Shown here piece after piece: positions 49,121 to 57,566 of a DNA stretch of 64,000 nucleotides. Origin of the DNA: Stenotrophomonas maltophilia. GTDB taxonomy: Bacteria; Pseudomonadota; Gammaproteobacteria; Xanthomonadales; Xanthomonadaceae. Every line of letters starts with the position of its first letter. Position 1 is the first letter of the stretch. The stretch spans positions 372,505-436,504 of the forward strand of contig DEVL01000003.1 in assembly GCA_002363385.1 (NCBI GenBank), in the 5' to 3' direction. The notes beneath the pieces were generated by a model. It had not been told where the DNA came from, did no database searches, and worked only from the letters and a program-made list of their open reading frames with translations. The position numbers and the translations under genes were made by a program.

Positions 49121-50770
49121 TCAAGCGCGGCACGCGGCAAACAGGTCCAGATCACGCTGGTAGACCTGGCTGCGGACATCGAACAGCCCCAGCAAGGAGT
49201 GGTAAACGTTGTCGTGACTGTACGCCGTGCCCTCGGCACGGTTTCGCAGGCAGGCCAGGTTGAGGTTTGCATGGTGCGCAAACGCCGGCGAGAACCACAT
49301 CACCATCGGGACGCGGGTCTGTTCCTGAGGCGCAATGAGGTAAGGCGTGCCGTGGAGATACATACCGCGCTCGCCAAGCGACTCGCCATGATCCGAGACG
49401 TAGATCATGGCCACGTCCCGCCGCTCCGAGTAGCGCTGCAGCAGATCAATGGTCCTGCCCAGCATGCGGTCGGTGTAGACCAGTGTGTTGTCGTACGTAT
49501 TGGTCAGCGCCGCGTTGGTGCACTTCTGGATCTGGTTGCTGTCGCAGGTCGGGGTGAAGACGTTGCCGTCGGCAGGGTAACGCTCGAAGTAGGTTGGGCC
49601 GTGGCTGCCCAGTTGGTGGAGTACGATCAGGCCATCCCCCTCCATGGCGTCGATGCGTGCGTTCAGTTGATGCAGCAACACTTCGTCGTAGCAGGTGCCG
49701 TCCTTGTTGACACACTGCCCGGCTACCTTGAATGCAGGCATGTCGTCGGTGGCCACGCGCGCGCACACGCCTTTGCAGCCGCCATTATTGTTGTTGCGCC
49801 AGAGGATGTTCACACCGGTACGCTTCAGGATATCCAGAACGTTTTCTTCCGTCGCTGCGCGTACGTCATCGTACTGGGCGCGCGTCATTCTGGAGAACAT
49901 GCAGGGCAGGGAGATGGCCGTGGCCGTGCCGCAGGATGAGACGTTCTTGAAGGCGATGATGTCGCTTCGCTTTGACAACACGGGAGTGGTGGCACGCGGG
50001 TAGCCGTTGAGCTGGAAGTTCTGCGCCCGCGCGGTTTCGCCCACCACGGCAATCACCAGCCTGGGACGCCTGCCCGTGCTTGTCGGCGGGCGGGTGGCAT
50101 CCTCGGCGACGCGCTGCAGCGGCCGTGACACCGCGATGTACTTGCGCTTGAGATAGCCGTTGGCATGGCGCACGAAGTTGACCGGTAGGACCTGGTCCCT
50201 GAGCTCGCGGTTGTTGCGCAGCAGGGAGGCATAGTCCTTGTAGAACACCATGGATATCACGGCCAGGATCGCCAAGGTCGCCAGAACGTTGACCACCATC
50301 CAGGAGGCGGTCTGCAGCACGCACCCGCTGCGGATGCGCAGCGACATCATCGCGGCGGCTGGCAGCGCGCCCAGAAGTACGATGGTGAGCAGCAAGGGGA
50401 CGGAGAAGTAAGAGCCGAGCTCGGCCTGGTTGGTCTCGAAGACGTTCTGCACCATGCTGCGGTCGATCAGGACGTTGTAGTGCAGCATGAAGTAGGTGCT
50501 TGCAGCGCTGATGATCACCAGCAGTACCAGCAATGGTTTGCGCAGGTAGGGCAGCGCGAGCACCGGCATGAGCAGCAGGTTGAACAGACAGAAGAAAAAG
50601 ACCGGCAGGCTCAGGAAGAACAGTACGCCGCGCACGCTGTCGAACTCCGCGTGCCTCCATAGCGCGTGCCACAGTGCAACGTTGCCAAGGGTGGTGAAGA
50701 ACAGTGCGACTATCCATGTCAGCTGCACCGGGTTGAGTCGCACGAACATAAGACGCTGAAACACGCGCAT
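49121..50770 (-). CDS. eptA: Lipid A phosphoethanolamine transferase (EptA/PmrC/MCR family)
   Basis: Inner-membrane enzyme that moves phosphoethanolamine from phosphatidylethanolamine to lipid A, lowering negative charge and polymyxin binding; diacylglycerol is released. 549 residues: five N-terminal helices (LTWIVALFFTTLGNVALW, then FFLSLPVFFFCLFNLLLMPV) and a periplasmic sulfatase-fold domain. The nucleophile Thr246 is in VVGETARAQNFQLNGYPRA. Other metal-site motifs are SCGTATAISLPCMFS and SDHGESLGERGMYLHG. Multiple Cys pairs, as usual. Last gene of a unit with a two-component system and dgkA. Confidence 0.95.
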   Translation of the reverse strand: MRVFQRLMFVRLNPVQLTWIVALFFTTLGNVALWHALWRHAEFDSVRGVLFFLSLPVFFFCLFNLLLMPVLALPYLRKPLLVLLVIISAASTYFMLHYNVLIDRSMVQNVFETNQAELGSYFSVPLLLTIVLLGALPAAAMMSLRIRSGCVLQTASWMVVNVLATLAILAVISMVFYKDYASLLRNNRELRDQVLPVNFVRHANGYLKRKYIAVSRPLQRVAEDATRPPTSTGRRPRLVIAVVGETARAQNFQLNGYPRATTPVLSKRSDIIAFKNVSSCGTATAISLPCMFSRMTRAQYDDVRAATEENVLDILKRTGVNILWRNNNNGGCKGVCARVATDDMPAFKVAGQCVNKDGTCYDEVLLHQLNARIDAMEGDGLIVLHQLGSHGPTYFERYPADGNVFTPTCDSNQIQKCTNAALTNTYDNTLVYTDRMLGRTIDLLQRYSERRDVAMIYVSDHGESLGERGMYLHGTPYLIAPQEQTRVPMVMWFSPAFAHHANLNLACLRNRAEGTAYSHDNVYHSLLGLFDVRSQVYQRDLDLFAACRA

Positions 50771-50856
50771 TCTTCCAATGAATGAAAAGTGCGCGCAGTA
50801 TCAGAATGCGTGTATCAGGAACTTGTCAGGCGCAGAGCCAGGCGTTCTTCGGTGCT

Positions 50857-51249
50857 CTATCCGAGCAGGATGACCGCCCATACGGCGCCCACCATCAACA
50901 AGGCCGTGGCCTGAGCGGTACTGCCCATGTCCTTGGCATTCTTTGACAGCGGGTGGAGGTCGAGCGAGATGCGATCAACAACGGCTTCGATGGCGGAGTT
51001 GAGCAGTTCCACGATCAGGCTGATGAAGCTGACGGCCAACATCAGCGCACGCTCCGCCGGGCTGACGTCGAGCACAAACGTGGCTCCCATCAGGACGCCA
51101 TGCAGGACCAGCAGTTGTCGAAAAGCGGCCTCGCCTCGCACGGTCGCGACGAACCCGTCGCGCGAGTGGATCACCGTGTGGACAATCCGGTTGAATCCGG
51201 TCCTGCCGTGGCGATACTTGCCGGCTCCGTCCGGGTCTGACCAGTGCAT
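50857..51249 (-). CDS. dgkA: Diacylglycerol kinase
   Basis: Trimeric inner-membrane kinase of 130 residues converting diacylglycerol to phosphatidic acid. Three helices are visible, with the conserved HGRTGFNRIVHTVIHSRDGF, RGEAAFRQLL, ELLNSAIEAVVDRI and HPLSKNAKDMGSTAQATALL (the active site). ATG 51249 has AGGAG six bases upstream; the ATG at 51255 directly abuts it. It sits between the sensor kinase and eptA, whose reaction produces diacylglycerol. The pairing suggests DgkA recycles the product. Confidence 0.95.
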   Translation of the reverse strand: MHWSDPDGAGKYRHGRTGFNRIVHTVIHSRDGFVATVRGEAAFRQLLVLHGVLMGATFVLDVSPAERALMLAVSFISLIVELLNSAIEAVVDRISLDLHPLSKNAKDMGSTAQATALLMVGAVWAVILLG

Positions 51250-51356
51250 CTGCATCTCCTGCGTGGATTGATGGGTGCACAGGATCGGAAGGGCGGCGTC
51301 AGGAAGCTGTCAGGAGCGGGGGCGCGGAAGCGTGTGATTGCGGAAACGCAGTCGCG

Positions 51357-52601
51357 CTAGTGTTGCTGGCCCTGCGCTGCGGACATGTTCAGCGTAAAGC
51401 GGCAACCGTGCTCCGAACTCTCCACGGCCATGCGCCAGCCCAGGTGGTCCACGATCCGTTGCACGATCGACAGGCCAAGTCCTTCCCCGCTCTGGCGCAG
51501 GCTGGGCGCGAAGCGCTGGAACTGCTGTGGATCCATGCTGGGAGGCAGGCCTGGACCGGTGTCGACGATGGACAGCGTGGCGTCCCGCACGGTGATGCGG
51601 ATTTCACCTTTGTCGGTGTACTGGCAAGCATTGCGCAGCAGGTTCCAGAGCACACTGCGCGCCAGTTCGGCGTTGGTGTGGATGCAGGGGTCCTGCGGTG
51701 CATCCAGCAGCAGGATGACCGGCTTGCCCGCCAGCCAGGGCTGGCAGCGCGTCATGCATTCCTCGATCAACGGACGCAGCGGGACATTCTCCTTGGCAAG
51801 ACGCTGTGGGTCCCGTGAGAGCAGTAACAGGCAGGACAGCTGGCGCTGCATTTCCTGTGTAGTCCGAACGATCCGCTCGCCGCTCGCCCTCAGGTGGCTG
51901 TCCTCGGGCAGCTGGTGAACGATGGTCTCGGCCGCGCCGGAGATAATGGCCAGGGGTGTGCGCAGTTCATGGCTCGCATCCCCCACGAAGCACCGTTCAC
52001 GCTGCAGGTACCGCTCCGCCTCGTCGCTGTGCTGTGCGAAGGCGCGCGCCAGTACCCCGATCTCGTCGCGTGCCTCCTGGAAGGGAAACGGCGTCTGCCC
52101 GCGCTGCACCGCATCGGCCAGCCGGGTGATGGGGGCGATGACGCGCGCTGCCGTCAGTCGCCCGATCCAGAACGCGCAGAGGATGCACAACAGCATGACC
52201 ACGAGCGCATAGCCATCGATCACGTGCTCCAGATACTGGTACCGCTCGGCATCCTGGCGGAGGTAATACCGTTGGTCGCCGAGGTCGAACACCAGCAGAT
52301 GCCAGACGTCGGGCGGGTCGGTGCTGTAATAGCCAGGTGCATACAGGCGCAGGGCATTGGGCACGTTTCGCGCATCATAGAGCTCACTGCCCGCAGACAG
52401 CGCCGGTGGCGTGCCATCGGCAAGGTCGGCCTGCAGGCGATCCATCTCGCCGTGCAGGCTTCTCGAAATGACGTAGGCCCTGAGCTCGTCATAATCCAGC
52501 TGCTCGGCAGCGACCACAAAGCCCATGACGGCCACCATCAGCAGCACGAACGACACGGTGATCCGCGTTCTGAGCGTCATCTGGCGGTAGGTCGCTTTCA
52601 T
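51357..52601 (-). CDS. Sensor histidine kinase
   Basis: Membrane sensor of 414 residues, partner of the response regulator encoded 25 bp upstream. Two transmembrane helices (TVSFVLLMVAVMGFVVAA; YALVVMLLCILCAFWIGRL) flank a periplasmic domain of about 110 residues (RLQADLADGTPPAL, LRLYAPGYYSTDPPDVWHLL). HAMP follows (AARVIAPITRLADAV). The phospho-acceptor His211 is in FVGDASHELRTPLAIISG, and the ATPase has NLLRNACQYT, IVDTGPGLPP and GEGLGLSIV. Its position before dgkA-eptA implies control of lipid A modification, as in PmrB; the signal is unknown. Confidence 0.92.
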   Translation of the reverse strand: MKATYRQMTLRTRITVSFVLLMVAVMGFVVAAEQLDYDELRAYVISRSLHGEMDRLQADLADGTPPALSAGSELYDARNVPNALRLYAPGYYSTDPPDVWHLLVFDLGDQRYYLRQDAERYQYLEHVIDGYALVVMLLCILCAFWIGRLTAARVIAPITRLADAVQRGQTPFPFQEARDEIGVLARAFAQHSDEAERYLQRERCFVGDASHELRTPLAIISGAAETIVHQLPEDSHLRASGERIVRTTQEMQRQLSCLLLLSRDPQRLAKENVPLRPLIEECMTRCQPWLAGKPVILLLDAPQDPCIHTNAELARSVLWNLLRNACQYTDKGEIRITVRDATLSIVDTGPGLPPSMDPQQFQRFAPSLRQSGEGLGLSIVQRIVDHLGWRMAVESSEHGCRFTLNMSAAQGQQH

Positions 52602-52626
52602 GACGGCAACTGCCCTCCTCGGGTCG

Positions 52627-53322
52627 TCATTCCGGGACAGACGTCGTTGGCGCACTCAAGCGCCATCCGATGCCGTGCACCGTCTCAATAAGCGGATACG
52701 CGAAGCTCTTGTCCGCGTGCTGCCGAAGCTCGTGGATATGCGTCCGCAACGCACCGCTTTCCGGCGGGTGGTCGCCCCACAGCAGGTATTCCATCTCCTG
52801 CTTCCTGACCACGCCGGGCGCGGCCCGCATCAGGCACACCAACAGCTTATGGGTGCTGGGGGTCAGCGTGATGGTCTGGCCCTGCCGCCACGCCTGCGGT
52901 GCACGGGTGTCCACCCGCAGGTCCTGCCAGGTCAGCGTGCCTTGAACGCTGCGGCCCTGGGCACGGCGCACCAGCGCCTGGATGCGTGCATCGAGTTCTA
53001 TCAATGAGAAGGGCTTGACCAGGTAGTCGTCCGCGCCCAGTGCCAAGCCCTGCACCCGGTCATCCACCGGATCGCGCGCGGTCAGCATGATCACCGGTAC
53101 GGGATTCTGGAATTCCTGGCGAAGTCTGTGGCAGAGCGTCATGCCGTCCAGCCGCGGCAGCATCAGATCCAGCAGGATGGCGTCGTAGTCATTCCCGGTT
53201 GCCAGGCGCAGGCCCGCAGCGCCATCGCGTGCATCGTCGAGCACATAGCCCAGCGGCTCCAGGAATGCGTACAGGTTGGCCACCAACTCGGGGTTGTCCT
53301 CGATGATGAGCAGGCGTGTCAT
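52627..53322 (-). CDS. OmpR/PhoB-family response regulator
   Basis: A 231-residue transcription factor. The receiver has LLIIEDNPELVANLYAFLE, phospho-acceptor Asp52 in AILLDLMLPRLDG, and the switch Lys in DDYLVKPFSL. A winged-helix DNA-binding domain follows (TLTPSTHKLLVCLMRAAPGV, SGALRTHIHELRQHADKSF). It heads the response regulator-kinase-dgkA-eptA series and probably activates the downstream genes. It starts 125 bp after the stop of the membrane-protein gene on the same strand, leaving room for a promoter. Confidence 0.94.
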   Translation of the reverse strand: MTRLLIIEDNPELVANLYAFLEPLGYVLDDARDGAAGLRLATGNDYDAILLDLMLPRLDGMTLCHRLRQEFQNPVPVIMLTARDPVDDRVQGLALGADDYLVKPFSLIELDARIQALVRRAQGRSVQGTLTWQDLRVDTRAPQAWRQGQTITLTPSTHKLLVCLMRAAPGVVRKQEMEYLLWGDHPPESGALRTHIHELRQHADKSFAYPLIETVHGIGWRLSAPTTSVPE

Positions 53323-53447
53323 GGTTTGTTGGGATGTGGCCGCATGGGGGAACTGTGCGGGATCGTCGTAGTGTTGCCAAGCGCTGCGGTCAGGCAGAGG
53401 CAGGCTGTCGCCAGGTACGGCAGCCGGAACGACAGCGGGCGCATGCC

Positions 53448-54011
53448 TTACCTCAACAACGAAGGCGCCTGGTCAATCCGCCACGCGCCGTTCAGCGCAA
53501 GCACCACCGCGAACTTTCCGCACAGCAGTACGTCCGCCTCATTCTCCTCGCGAACATAGCGGTCAGCCCCCGGCAGCATCAGCACCTCGACCTCGCCGAT
53601 GAAGTCATGCCGCTCATGGTGCTGGCCACGCACCATCACGCGATACGGTCCGCGAAGCGTACGCACCACCGGGTGACGGCCTGCGGCCTGTGTCGCACCT
53701 ACAAGATCGATCGCGTTCCCGCGGGGCATGCGCCAAGCGATGCGCTCGGGTTGGCCAAACCACGCCAACGCCTTCACCTCGCGCGTCTGCAGGGCCCGCG
53801 TGGCCGGTGTGCGGCGAAGTGCGGCCACGGCCCGCTGGCTGCGCAGTGCGGTCCACAGCATGCTGCCTATGATGAACAGGCCGGCAGCAATCAGGTACAC
53901 GAACACCAGGCCAAACCACGGCGAGCTGTTGGGAATGCCGAACAGCATCGCGACAAAGATGAGCAGCATCGCCCATCTGATCCATTCGCGCGGGTCCTTT
54001 CCCGTTGTCAT
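53448..54011 (-). CDS. Membrane protein of unknown function
   Basis: A 187-residue protein with two N-terminal transmembrane helices (WAMLLIFVAMLFGIPNSS; GLVFVYLIAAGLFIIGSMLW) and a cytoplasmic beta-rich domain (VRTLRGPYRVMVRGQHHERH, DFIGEVEVLMLPGADRYV). No family recognised. ATG 54011 has AGGAAG before it; the frame is open upstream but without sense. It lies upstream of the two-component genes on the same strand and could be read into them, so a link to envelope stress is possible. Confidence 0.7.
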   Translation of the reverse strand: MTTGKDPREWIRWAMLLIFVAMLFGIPNSSPWFGLVFVYLIAAGLFIIGSMLWTALRSQRAVAALRRTPATRALQTREVKALAWFGQPERIAWRMPRGNAIDLVGATQAAGRHPVVRTLRGPYRVMVRGQHHERHDFIGEVEVLMLPGADRYVREENEADVLLCGKFAVVLALNGAWRIDQAPSLLR

Positions 54012-54210
54012 ATTTGCTTCCTTGAGCACGGTCTGCAGGCGCGCAGACCGTGGAATTCTGACACTGGCGGAAGCGCAATGCATTGCAGGGGGCGGAACGC
54101 GCATCAACGCAGCATTCCTCGCCGTCGTCGTTGGTCACCCTGCCATTGGGCAGGTGCCGGCGCGCAGGTGCAGTGCTAAAACACCCAGCAACACTCCCCT
54201 CAGGCTCTGG

Positions 54211-55266
54211 ATGATGACGCAACGCTACTCAACGCTGTCGGCATGTCTGACGCTTCTGCTGCCCACGGTCGCGTACGCCGGTGTCGACCTCGCCTCGCTC
54301 GACAAAGACATGGTCGGCCCACGCACCGAGATCCTCGTGCTGGGCAGCATCCACCTGAGCGAGCACGAGGCCTTCGATCCCAAGGCACTGGGTCCCCTGC
54401 TGGACAGGCTGGCGGCGTTCAAGCCCGGCTACATCACCATCGAAGCCATCAGTGGTGAGCAGTGCGATCTGGCCAAGCGCCATGCAGCGGTCTACGGCGA
54501 TGATTACTGCGCCAGCACGGAGACGGCGAAAGCGGCCACGGGATTGGAGGTGCCGGCTGCGATCGTACAGGTCAACACGACCTTGGCGGCGTGGCCGGCT
54601 GCCCCCACCGCCGCGCAGCGCCGCCAGCTGGCCGCGCTGTTCCTCGCCGCTGGCGAGCGTGCATCTGCCTATGTGCAATGGCTGCAACTGCCTGCGGCGG
54701 AGCGACGGGCGGGTGATGGCCTGGACGACAGCCTGGTCGAACTGCTCAAGCACTTTGGCACCCGCAAGAACGAGAGCTATCAGATCGCCGCGGTGCTCGC
54801 GGCGCGACTCGGCCAGCAGCGTGTGTACGCCATCGATGACCACACCGGCGACAACCACCAGATCGCGGATCGCAAGGCATTCGGCACGGCGCTCCAGCAG
54901 GCGTGGAGCACCTATGGACCTGCACTGGATGCCATGACCGAGCGCGAAGCGGCCTTCATCGCCGCCAACGACGTGCTCGGGCTGTATCGCAGCGTCAACG
55001 ACCCCGCGACGTTGCGGGTGCTCGCCGAGTCGAATGTGAGCCAGACACTGGCTGCCGTATCGCCGCAGCACTATCCCCAGATCTGGGTGCAGGGCTGGGA
55101 GATCCGCAACCTGCGCATGGTCGCCAATGTGCTTGAAGTGGTGCGCGATCACCCCGACGCCCGCGTCCTATCCATCGTCGGCGCCTCGCACAAGCCGTGG
55201 TTCGATGGCTGGCTGGGGCAGATCTCCGGGGTGGATATCGCCGACACGCAGGAAGTGTTGAAGTAG
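54211..55266 (+). CDS. DUF5694-like secreted protein
   Basis: A 351-residue exported protein (signal peptide STLSACLTLLLPTVAYA). The core has TEILVLGSIHLSEHEAFDPK near the N-terminus, AFKPGYITIEAISGEQCDL, and VLSIVGASHKPWFDGWL near the end. This H...E...GxxH pattern is that of the TraB/GumN-like DUF5694 group, which resembles EreA/ChaN metal-binding folds. Enzyme activity is likely but not established. ATG 54211 or 54214; neither has a strong Shine-Dalgarno. It is divergent from the membrane-protein gene. Confidence 0.78.
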   Translation: MMTQRYSTLSACLTLLLPTVAYAGVDLASLDKDMVGPRTEILVLGSIHLSEHEAFDPKALGPLLDRLAAFKPGYITIEAISGEQCDLAKRHAAVYGDDYCASTETAKAATGLEVPAAIVQVNTTLAAWPAAPTAAQRRQLAALFLAAGERASAYVQWLQLPAAERRAGDGLDDSLVELLKHFGTRKNESYQIAAVLAARLGQQRVYAIDDHTGDNHQIADRKAFGTALQQAWSTYGPALDAMTEREAAFIAANDVLGLYRSVNDPATLRVLAESNVSQTLAAVSPQHYPQIWVQGWEIRNLRMVANVLEVVRDHPDARVLSIVGASHKPWFDGWLGQISGVDIADTQEVLK

Positions 55267-55303
55267 GCGGCGGGGTACACCGCCTGCCTTGATCCGTGTT
55301 GCC

Positions 55304-55603
55304 TTATCCTTGCGCCAGCCCCTGGCCACCCACCGGCTCGGTCTCGAACCGCTCCCCGAATCCCGTGATCATCGGTCGGGCCTTCGTGATCGCCGCCTGC
55401 ACGGCCGGCAGCGCCAGCGAGGCGCGGTGCAGTTCCTGGCTGTCCCACACCTCGGTCACCCAGATTGCCTCCGCCGCGGTCGGGTCGCGCGCCACTACGT
55501 AGCTGCGGCAGCCCGGCATTGCGCTGGTGCCCTCCAGCAGGATCGCGATGACCGCGTCGCGCTGGCCGGGCGCGGTCAACATCTTGCCGATCAAACCGTA
55601 CAT
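55304..55603 (-). CDS. Antibiotic biosynthesis monooxygenase (ABM) domain protein
   Basis: Small ferredoxin-like protein of 99 residues, of the ABM/quinol monooxygenase family (YgiN-like). MYGLIGKMLTAPGQRDAVIA opens the domain, and SAMPGCRSYVVARDPTAAEA, WVTEVWDSQELHRASL and VQAAITKARPMI are typical. It would act as a dimer on a quinol or similar aromatic; the substrate is unknown. ATG 55603 is chosen because the 17 upstream codons are Arg/Pro-rich and not conserved. Converges with the DUF5694 gene. Confidence 0.87.
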   Translation of the reverse strand: MYGLIGKMLTAPGQRDAVIAILLEGTSAMPGCRSYVVARDPTAAEAIWVTEVWDSQELHRASLALPAVQAAITKARPMITGFGERFETEPVGGQGLAQG

Positions 55604-55729
55604 GGGTGCATTCCGGGGCAGGGGAGGTGCCCGCATCCTGCGCGCCGCCGCCACGGCCGGTCAATGGCCACCGGTTTGAGGCCCCCGTCGCCCTGCGGTA
55701 TCCTGCGCGCCCCTCCTGCTCCGGCCGCC

Positions 55730-55810
55730 GTGTGATGACGCCACCCTGATACCGCGTTGACGACGCGCCGGCCCTTGCGCTGGCTCAGGGAGTGCTTGTC
55801 TTCATCACAC
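55730..55810. repeat. Inverted repeat in the SulP leader
   Basis: GTGTGATGA at 55730-55738 is matched by TCATCACAC at 55802-55810, nine bases each, 63 apart, just before the SulP gene (start 55849). It could close a structured 5' leader. It matches no riboswitch I recognise. Confidence 0.4.
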
Positions 55811-55848
55811 AACGCGCCGTGCGGATCGCCGGTGCGTGGAGTCTGTCC

Positions 55849-57315
55849 ATGTCTGTGTCCTATCCGCTGCGCCAGCAATGGCTCGGCAACATCCGCGGTG
55901 ATCTGCTGTCCGGCGCCGTGGTCGCCCTCGCGCTGATTCCCGAAGCGATCGCCTTTTCCATCATCGCCGGGGTCGACCCCAAGGTCGGCTTGTACGCTTC
56001 GTTCTGCATCGCGGTGGTCACCGCCATCGCCGGTGGTCGGCCGGGCATGATCTCCGCGGCCACCGGCGCGATGGCGCTGGTGATGGTCGATCTGGTCCGC
56101 GACCACGGCCTGCAGTACCTGTTGGCCGCCACGATCCTGGCGGGACTGCTGCAGATCGTCGCCGGCGCGCTCAAGCTCGGTGCACTCATGCGCTTCGTTT
56201 CGCGCTCGGTGATCACCGGCTTCGTCAACGCACTGGCCATCCTGATTTTCCTGGCGCAGTTGCCCGAGCTGATCGGGATGCCATGGACGGTGTACGCCGT
56301 GTGCGCGGCCGGCCTGGCGATCATCTATCTGCTGCCGCTGCTGACCCGGGCGGTGCCCTCACCGCTGGTGGCGATCGTAGTGCTCACCGGGCTGTCGATC
56401 TGGCTGGGTTTGGACATCCGCACCGTCGGCGACATGGGGGCGCTGCCGGACAGCCTGCCGACCTTCCTGTTGCCGGAGGTGCCGCTCACCTGGGAGACGC
56501 TGCGCATCCTGTTGCCCGTGTCGGCCACGCTGGCGGTCGTCGGTTTGCTCGAGTCGATGATGACCGCGCAGATCGTGGAAGACATGACCGACACCCCCAG
56601 CCAGCGCAACCGCGAGTGCGCCGGGCAGGGCCTGGCCAACATCACTGCCGGGCTGTTCGGCGGCATGGGTGGCTGCGCGATGATCGGGCAGTCGGTGATC
56701 AACGTGTCCTCCGGCGGCCGTGGCCGATTGTCCTGTCTGGTGGCGGGTGTGCTGTTGCTGCTGCTGGTGGTCTACGGCGCGGACTGGGTCCGGCAGATTC
56801 CGATGGCCGCCCTGGTCGCGGTGATGATCATGGTCAGCATCGGCACCTTTCACTGGCGCTCGTTTGCCGAGTTCCGGCTGCATCCGAAAAGCTCTTCGGT
56901 GGTGATGCTGGGCACAGTGGTTGTGACCGTGGCCACGCACGATCTGGCCAAGGGGGTGCTGACCGGGGTGCTGCTGTCGGCGCTGTTCTTCGCCCGCAAG
57001 GTGGGCCGGATGCTGACCATCACCGATGCCGAAACAGCGGACGGCACCCGCGTGTACACCGTGAGCGGCCAGGTGTTTTTCGCCTCGGCCGGGCAGTTCG
57101 CCGCCGCCTTCGATCTGCTGCGGGTGCCCGAACGCGTGATGATCGATCTGACCCAGGCGCACTTCTGGGACCTCAGCGCAGTGGGCGCGCTGGAGCGCGT
57201 GACCGGCAAGCTGCGCGCGCGGGGAGCGCAGGTGGAGGTGATCGGGCTCAACGCGGCCAGCCAGACACTGGTGGAGCGGCTGGGGCGGGGCGATCGCGGC
57301 GGGGCGGGTCACTGA
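55849..57315 (+). CDS. SulP/SLC26 family anion transporter with STAS domain
   Basis: Inner-membrane anion transporter of 488 residues with about twelve helices. Typical segments are DLLSGAVVALALIPEAIAFS, GLYASFCIAVVTAIAGGRPG and GLANITAGLFGGMGGCAMIG. A C-terminal STAS domain (about 395-480) has VSGQVFFASAGQFAAAFDLL and MIDLTQAHFWDLSAVGALER. Family members carry sulfate, bicarbonate or dicarboxylates; the substrate is not clear here. GGAG lies eight bases before ATG 55849. The next gene is preceded by its own promoter. Confidence 0.92.
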   Translation: MSVSYPLRQQWLGNIRGDLLSGAVVALALIPEAIAFSIIAGVDPKVGLYASFCIAVVTAIAGGRPGMISAATGAMALVMVDLVRDHGLQYLLAATILAGLLQIVAGALKLGALMRFVSRSVITGFVNALAILIFLAQLPELIGMPWTVYAVCAAGLAIIYLLPLLTRAVPSPLVAIVVLTGLSIWLGLDIRTVGDMGALPDSLPTFLLPEVPLTWETLRILLPVSATLAVVGLLESMMTAQIVEDMTDTPSQRNRECAGQGLANITAGLFGGMGGCAMIGQSVINVSSGGRGRLSCLVAGVLLLLLVVYGADWVRQIPMAALVAVMIMVSIGTFHWRSFAEFRLHPKSSSVVMLGTVVVTVATHDLAKGVLTGVLLSALFFARKVGRMLTITDAETADGTRVYTVSGQVFFASAGQFAAAFDLLRVPERVMIDLTQAHFWDLSAVGALERVTGKLRARGAQVEVIGLNAASQTLVERLGRGDRGGAGH

Positions 57316-57335
57316 ACACGGTCAGGAAGCGGCGC

Positions 57336-57362
57336 TAAACATCGCAGGCGTGGCGCCGTTAT
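57336..57362 (+). promoter_or_regulatory. Sigma-28 (FliA)-like promoter of the chemoreceptor gene
   Basis: TAAACATC - 11 bases - GCCGTTAT matches the FliA consensus TAAAGTTT-N11-GCCGATAA with exact spacing. It lies 204 bases before the chemoreceptor ATG, with a hairpin (GCAGGCA/TGCCTGC, 57384-57406) in the leader. Confidence 0.65.
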
Positions 57363-57566
57363 CCAACTGAGTCCCCTCTCTGGGCAGGCAACCTCGCGGT
57401 GCCTGCAGGCGGTATCTCCACAGGGCGGGGTGGTGGCATCGATCCCCGACTTCCGCTGGCCGCGCCGTGATTGCACCGCGCGCGTGCCGGCCCGCAATGG
57501 ACTGCGTGTTTCCGTGGCGGCGCATGACTGCGTCCGCCGGTATGCCCTTTTTCCGGAACCGCCCCC

